From positions 1 to 64,000 of the forward strand of contig NZ_JADIJQ010000014.1 of NCBI RefSeq assembly GCF_017355265.1: DNA of 64,000 nucleotides, given 5' to 3'. Numbering within the stretch: the first letter of the stretch is position 1; each line of letters opens with the position of its first letter. Shown piece after piece: positions 62,682 through 64,000 of this stretch. Under the pieces are notes generated by a model that was not told where the DNA came from, searched no databases, and saw only the letters and a program-made list of their open reading frames with translations. The DNA comes from Tessaracoccus sp. SD287 (GTDB lineage Bacteria; Actinomycetota; Actinomycetes; Propionibacteriales; Propionibacteriaceae). The position numbers and the translations under genes are program-made.

Positions 62682-63239
62682 TCAGACGGGCAGAACCTTG
62701 TAGACCAGCCGAGCAAACGGCCCCACGACGCGGGCGCTCACCAGTTCCAGGCGCTCTCCGCCGACCCGGCGCGGCAGCAGCGGTGCGCCGCCGGTCAACG
62801 CCACTGGGGCGATCGACAGTGCGATCTCGTCCAGTGCGCCGGCGTCCAGGAACTGGCCCGCCAGGTCTCCCCCACCGACGACCCAGATGCCGCCGTCGCC
62901 CGCGGCCTCACGAATCTGGGGCAGCACGTCGGTGACCGATCCCTGGACGAACCGGACGTCGGCCCCCTCGGGGACGGGTAGGTCCCGGGTGGTGAAGACG
63001 AATGTCGGTCGCTCGCCGTGGAAGTCGTGCCACTTCTCGGGGTGGGTGAGGATGTCCTCGTGCTCCAGGATCCACTCGTAGGTGGTGGATCCCTCGACGA
63101 GCACCGCCATGTCCTGGGGCAGCAGTTCCTCACTGGGGGTATCCCCGCCCGGCAGGCTGAACAGCCACTCCAGCGAGTTGTTCTCATCGGCGATGAAACC
63201 GTTGATGGTGGTGGCGGTGTCGAAGACGATCTTGCCCAT
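62682..63239 (-). CDS. Dihydrofolate-reductase-fold (RibD C-terminal-like) protein
   Basis: 185 residues. Begins GKIVFDTATTINGFIADENNS minus the first residues' usual K; the DHFR/RibD fold with WVVGGGDLAGQFLDAGALDE (NADPH loop) is clear. The reductase substrate is unknown. It is not the main folate enzyme. GGAAGGTG precedes ATG 63239. CATACT (63272-63277, minus) is a possible -10 box. Confidence 0.83.
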   Translation of the reverse strand: MGKIVFDTATTINGFIADENNSLEWLFSLPGGDTPSEELLPQDMAVLVEGSTTYEWILEHEDILTHPEKWHDFHGERPTFVFTTRDLPVPEGADVRFVQGSVTDVLPQIREAAGDGGIWVVGGGDLAGQFLDAGALDEIALSIAPVALTGGAPLLPRRVGGERLELVSARVVGPFARLVYKVLPV

Positions 63240-63367
63240 GGTGCACCTTCCGTTACCGGGACTGATGCCTCAGTATGCGCTCGACGTCATGCCCCCGCAC
63301 ACCCGCCCAGAACGTGCGGCGGTGCTGAAGCAAGCGCTGGCGCTGCATCGGAGGATGCGGCGTCGGC

Positions 63368-64000
63368 TCAGTCACGCTGGCTGAACCGCTCCGCCTTCTG
63401 GGTGGGTCCGGTCACCAGGATGATGTCGTCCCGCTCCAGCACCGTCGTCTCGGTCGCATAAGTCCACGGCTGGCCGGCCCGCTTGACGGCGGCGACGGTC
63501 ACCCCATGTTCGGTGCGCACCTTGCTCTGGCCCAGCGGCACGCCCACCGCGGACGCGGGCACGGTCGTCTTGATCAGCGCGAAACCCGGCTCGATCTCGA
63601 TGTAGTCCTGCATGCTGCCACGGACGAGGTGCGCCACGCGTTTGCCCATGTCCTTCTCGGGGTAGACGACGTGCTGCACACCCAATTGCTCGAGGATGGT
63701 GCCGTGCGCTTCGCTGACAGCCTTGGCCCAGATGTGGCGCACCTTGAAGCGCAGCAACAGCGAGGTCACCAGGATGCTGGCCTCGACGTCGCTGCCGATG
63801 GCGACCACCACCCGATCGAACTCCGGAATGGCGAGTTGGCGCAGCACCTCCTCCCTGGTGGCGTCGCCCCGGACTACATGGGTGAGCCGTCCATTCAGGG
63901 CCTGCACCACGTCCTCGCGGGCGTCGATCGCGAGCACCTCGGTGTCGTTGTCGACCAGTTCAAGTGCCAGGGACTGGCCGAAGCGGCCCAGTCCGATGAC
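63368..64000 (-). CDS. TrkA/KtrA-type potassium channel regulatory protein, cut by the right edge
   Basis: At least 211 residues, and the start lies past base 64000. RCK-N domain with the NAD loop VIGLGRFGQSLALELV at the window edge, acidic VLAIDARED, and RGDATREEVL. An RCK-C domain follows (about residues 125-205 of the visible part; KTTVPASAVGVPLGQSKV). It gates a Ktr/Trk K+ transporter in response to NAD(P) or nucleotides. The membrane partner should lie outside this window. Confidence 0.9.
   Translation of the reverse strand, partial: VIGLGRFGQSLALELVDNDTEVLAIDAREDVVQALNGRLTHVVRGDATREEVLRQLAIPEFDRVVVAIGSDVEASILVTSLLLRFKVRHIWAKAVSEAHGTILEQLGVQHVVYPEKDMGKRVAHLVRGSMQDYIEIEPGFALIKTTVPASAVGVPLGQSKVRTEHGVTVAAVKRAGQPWTYATETTVLERDDIILVTGPTQKAERFSQRD

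Noticed and set aside
63268-63384. Possible 38-residue ORF (MPQYALDVMPPHTR...) between the DHFR-fold gene and TrkA
   Set aside because: Weak ribosome site, overlaps the end of the TrkA gene and no similarity I recognise.

Overview
The window is high-GC DNA, about two thirds G+C, packed with genes on both strands. It comes from an actinomycete (Actinomycetota). The evidence is a fused bcc-aa3 respiratory chain (QcrCAB, CtaC/D/E and an actinobacterial CtaF), a PspA/PspAA operon, a DUF3043 protein, GuaB1, a CydABDC operon with CydC and CydD as separate genes, and a compact actinobacterial Tad locus. Propionibacteriales is a plausible home, but this is a judgement from gene content and not a measurement. 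No rRNA, tRNA, CRISPR array or intact insertion sequence was seen.

Layout. 1-1728: edge of a 'sunset'-domain gene, a helix-turn-helix-like hypothetical gene and a lone prepilin peptidase. 1730-15200: respiratory region, with trpD, a degenerate receiver and a CtaG-like assembly factor on the minus strand, ctaE-qcrCAB on the plus strand, then ATL, PPK2, GuaB1, ctaCDF and the Fe-S carrier ErpA. 15362-17909: PspA envelope-stress operon ending in a glycerate kinase. 18161-21237: small conserved proteins and a SulP transporter. 21356-29653: a nine-gene Tad/Flp pilus-type locus ending in an 855-residue membrane LysM/BTAD protein. 29665-36924: zinc-ribbon protein, catalase KatE, and a nitric-oxide island (NorZ, a zinc-motif membrane protein, an SPFH protein and a small membrane protein). 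37025-43900: UppP, ArsR regulator with MFS exporter, rhodanese, Ca2+-type P-ATPase. 44042-47782: orphan LuxR regulator facing an ATP-grasp ligase and an N-formylglutamate amidohydrolase-DUF1704 metallopeptidase fusion. 47864-54932: MFS and cydABDC. 55046-64000: repair, redox and sugar-nucleotide genes, an OmpR regulator, a SipW/TasA-like secretion cluster, a HepT-MntA toxin-antitoxin pair, a DHFR-fold protein and a TrkA protein cut by the right edge.

How the parts work together. The window encodes both terminal branches of aerobic respiration, bcc-aa3 and bd oxidase. It also encodes a quinol NO reductase and a large catalase divergent from it, which points to life with shifting oxygen and nitrosative stress. 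The surface parts are a Tad pilus whose peptidase lies about 20 kb away and a SipW-processed secreted protein pair.

The best candidates for undescribed biology are (a) the translationally coupled DUF1704-amidohydrolase fusion plus ATP-grasp ligase, which looks like a ligate/trim pair, (b) the membrane LysM-BTAD regulator in the Tad locus, (c) the NorZ neighbourhood, and (d) a striking set of about 17 genes whose start codon lies 6-8 nt after a -10 box, implying widespread leaderless mRNAs.
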